Shown piece by piece: positions 61,950 to 64,000 of a stretch of DNA of 64,000 nt. The notes under the pieces were generated by a model. That model did no database searches, was not told the origin of the DNA, and saw nothing but the letters and a program-made list of their open reading frames with translations. Each line of letters begins with the position of its first letter. The first letter of the stretch is position 1. The stretch is taken from the NCBI GenBank assembly GCA_028554645.1, contig JAQOOI010000019.1:1116001-1180000 (forward strand), written 5' to 3'. This DNA comes from Omphalotus guepiniiformis (taxonomy: Eukaryota; Basidiomycota; Agaricomycetes; Agaricales; Omphalotaceae). The position numbers were made by a program, and so were the translations under genes.

Positions 61950-64000
61950 TATAGTCACATGTGGAATTTCATCTCTTAGAATGAAAGTAACATCATCATG
62001 AAAGATTGGTACTGAATTAGTCCAACCCATAGGCAGTTTACTAGTCTATGTGGTCCAAATGGTGTTTGGAAGGTGGTTAAGTCTCTAGAATCATCATCTA
62101 TCAACCTTTCATCATATCCAACAAAGATATCCAGTGTTCCTAGACATGCTCTTCCTGCAAAGTTTCTAGCAACATCTGCAGTAGCTGGTGGAATTCCTGA
62201 ATGTTGTATAGTAACTTTATTCAATGGTTCCAGACTATGCACCAATCTCAAACTTTTTCCATCTTTCTTCAAAACACAAAACCATTTTGATCTATAAGAA
62301 GAACTTGAAGGTTCATAAACTCCAGAATCAATTTTTGCCTTTATAACTTTACACACATCATCAAATATACCAGGTGGTATTGGAATGTTCCTTTCAACCC
62401 AAGGTACATGTGGTAAGACTGGAAATTTTACAGGTGGAAAGAAATCTGTGCTAAAGTTTCCTCCTTCTGCTGGATCCCAAGCAAAAGCTTTTTCCTGTTG
62501 TTTCATCAAATGATGTACTAACTTCATTTCTTCTGGCCACAAAAAGCCTTCATCATGAATTTTGTCTATGATCATGATATTCTTTCTTTCTTCATTATAT
62601 CTTTCACCTGATGTAAACTCAGGTGAATTTGGAGATAATTCTGGCATTTCTGCTAATGGATCACCAAAAATATTCCTTTCTACACAAAACTCAGCCAGTA
62701 AAGTAGCTTTAACCAGTCTAACTTTATCCTTTACAGATTTGGACTTTCCATACGCATCTACAAACTCTTTATCGTTTTTCTCTTTTCCTATATCACAAGA
62801 ATTTGCCTCTTGAAACATAGTATCCTTCTTTTCTTTCAACTCTTCTCTCCAACTACAGAACACTTGCTTGTCTTTTGGGAATACCACTCTAAGTCCTTCT
62901 TCTGATTCTCTAGCCACCAGTATAACTTTATCTTTCTTGTTAGGACCCAGATCCCTTAGGAATTGCTCAACTACATCTTGATGAACAATAGTACCAGCTT
63001 TCAATTCACCAGTATCTTTTGTCAATGTAATAAAAGTCTCCTTTAAAGAAATATCTTCAACATTTACTTTCTTTATTGGTTCCACCTTAGAATTTATTTG
63101 AATAGGATGTAAATCATTCTGATTAGGTTCTATCTGCGAGAAGGCCTTTTCTGCTCTCTCAACAACCCTTCTATTTCTAGCTTTTCTCAAGATAGCAGCT
63201 CTTATGCCTGGAGATACAGCCATAAGGTCTCCAACTGGAACAGTAATATCCATATTGAAAATCTTTTCTGCCATTTCCTCTTCTAACCCTGGTTTAGATA
63301 AAGTAGAAGCATGTCTAAAATCTCCAATCTTTCTAGCTGTTTCTTTATAAACTATAGCATTCTCTTTATTACTTTCTTTCTGAACATTTCTAGCTTTTTC
63401 CACCACTTCATTTCTAACTTTGTTCAAAGCTTGGTTACTAGGAATAGGATCTCTTTGTAATGGCTCCACTCTATCAAATGGCCTTTCTTTAGCAGGTTCA
63501 ACATTAATCTCTTTTTGGCCTGGCTGAATAACCATATCCTTTATAGAAGGATCCATTATATCCTCTTGATCTCTTAGTAAAGCCTCTTCATTATCCTTTG
63601 TTTCTTTTTCTAACTCCTCCATTCTCAAGGGTGGAGGTACATACAACCTTTCATCAAATCCTTTTGGCCTTATAATTTCTACTTCCATTCTCTTTTTAAT
63701 ACCAACTCTTTGTTTATTCTCAGGGACCTTCTTTGCGGTACTGTATACATTTCTAGTACTAGATCCCATCATTGGAACACTTAGTTTCCCGACTGGTTCA
63801 AGTAAGAAGCCTGACCATTTGAAGTCTGGCCTTTATCCTGATTTTCAATTCTGTCCAATCTTTCTGAAATCTTCAACAGGGTGTTGGTAAAGACTGACAT
63901 ATCAAAACTATTATGTTGAGATTCAGAAGGTCCACTAGGCATATTATATCCCATATCACTTTCTTCTGCAAAGATGAAGGCATTTTTGCCAACTTCCTTA
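61950..64000 (-). pseudogene. Element B' : second, truncated copy of element B
   Basis: Parallel to about 27990-30640 of element B. A 598-residue frame (61976-63772) joins the Gag-protease linker region (MMGSSTRNVYSTAKKVPENK onward) directly to the RT N-terminus (WFCVLKKDGKSLRLVHSLEP). Compared with B it lacks about 712 bp encoding the protease, joined at an AAAG microhomology near 62872-62875. On the left it breaks inside RT against the Copia-C fragment; on the right it continues beyond the window. It keeps the original orientation of the segment inverted in B. Confidence 0.9.

Noticed and set aside
62866..62880. Splice junction explaining the missing protease in B'
   Set aside because: The lost segment in B does not end in AG at the junction, while a 4 bp AAAG microhomology explains it.

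Overview
The window looks like 64 kb of transposon-dense, heterochromatic DNA from a filamentous fungus, most likely a basidiomycete (Agaricomycete-like). The evidence is the set of short (about 46-60 nt) GT...AG introns, chromodomain Gypsy and multi-lineage Copia elements, a MULE with a fungal-type ATHNT motif, and a DIRS-like tyrosine-recombinase retroelement. No gene was recognised as conserved host metabolism, and there are no rRNA genes or CRISPR arrays. Nearly every coding region belongs to, or is interrupted by, a mobile element, and insertions are nested up to four deep.

Layout. 1-8708: a decayed minus-strand Copia element (Copia-A) with its 5' LTR at 8328-8708. It is interrupted by four insertions: X' at 1-221, a fold-back element P at 574-2048, a CACTA-type MITE at 3301-3767 and an LTR-like insertion X at 4332-5823. 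8709-about 10000: a broken MULE transposase. 10929-25073: a roughly 1.5 kb non-coding block (L1), then two intron-rich plus-strand genes (gene1, gene2). Gene2 is split by a young Gypsy element (Gypsy-A, 16395-24878, LTRs differing at one position seen, TSD catac). 25190-32260: a second Gypsy-like element (B) on the minus strand. 32331-43549: a second copy of the L block (L2, itself interrupted by insertion Y) followed by gene1', a diverged relative of gene1. A CACTA-TIR element interrupts gene1' and carries a complete but dead DIRS-like element. 44815-55071: Copia-B with both LTRs, the 3' LTR split by insertion Z. 55072-61949: scrambled Z-like sequence, two tRNA-derived SINEs in opposite orientation, Copia-C with three LTR copies, and an unknown retrocopy-like gene with an A-tract. 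61950-64000: a second copy of element B (B'), running off the window.

The most interesting theme is antisense genes carried in or beside retrotransposons. Gypsy-A carries, between pol and its 3' LTR and on the opposite strand, a three-exon gene with its own TATA-like box. It encodes a 462-residue protein with a perfect Zn2Cys6 spacing (C-x2-C-x6-C-x11-C-x2-C-x6-C) and a coiled coil. Gene1 and gene1' carry a similar six-cysteine cluster ending in the same C-x2-C-x6-C-S-F, are also antisense to a Gypsy-like pol, and lie next to near-identical L blocks although their own protein sequences have diverged strongly. I infer a class of retroelement-borne antisense zinc-cluster genes; whether L1/L2 are the LTRs of element B is unproven.

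Decay is dominated by C:G to T:A transitions. Many stops are CGA, CAA, CAG or TGG codons turned into TGA, TAA or TAG, and CpG sites in one copy of an internal duplication are TpG/CpA in the other. This fits methylation-linked deamination or a RIP-like process, except in the young Gypsy-A.
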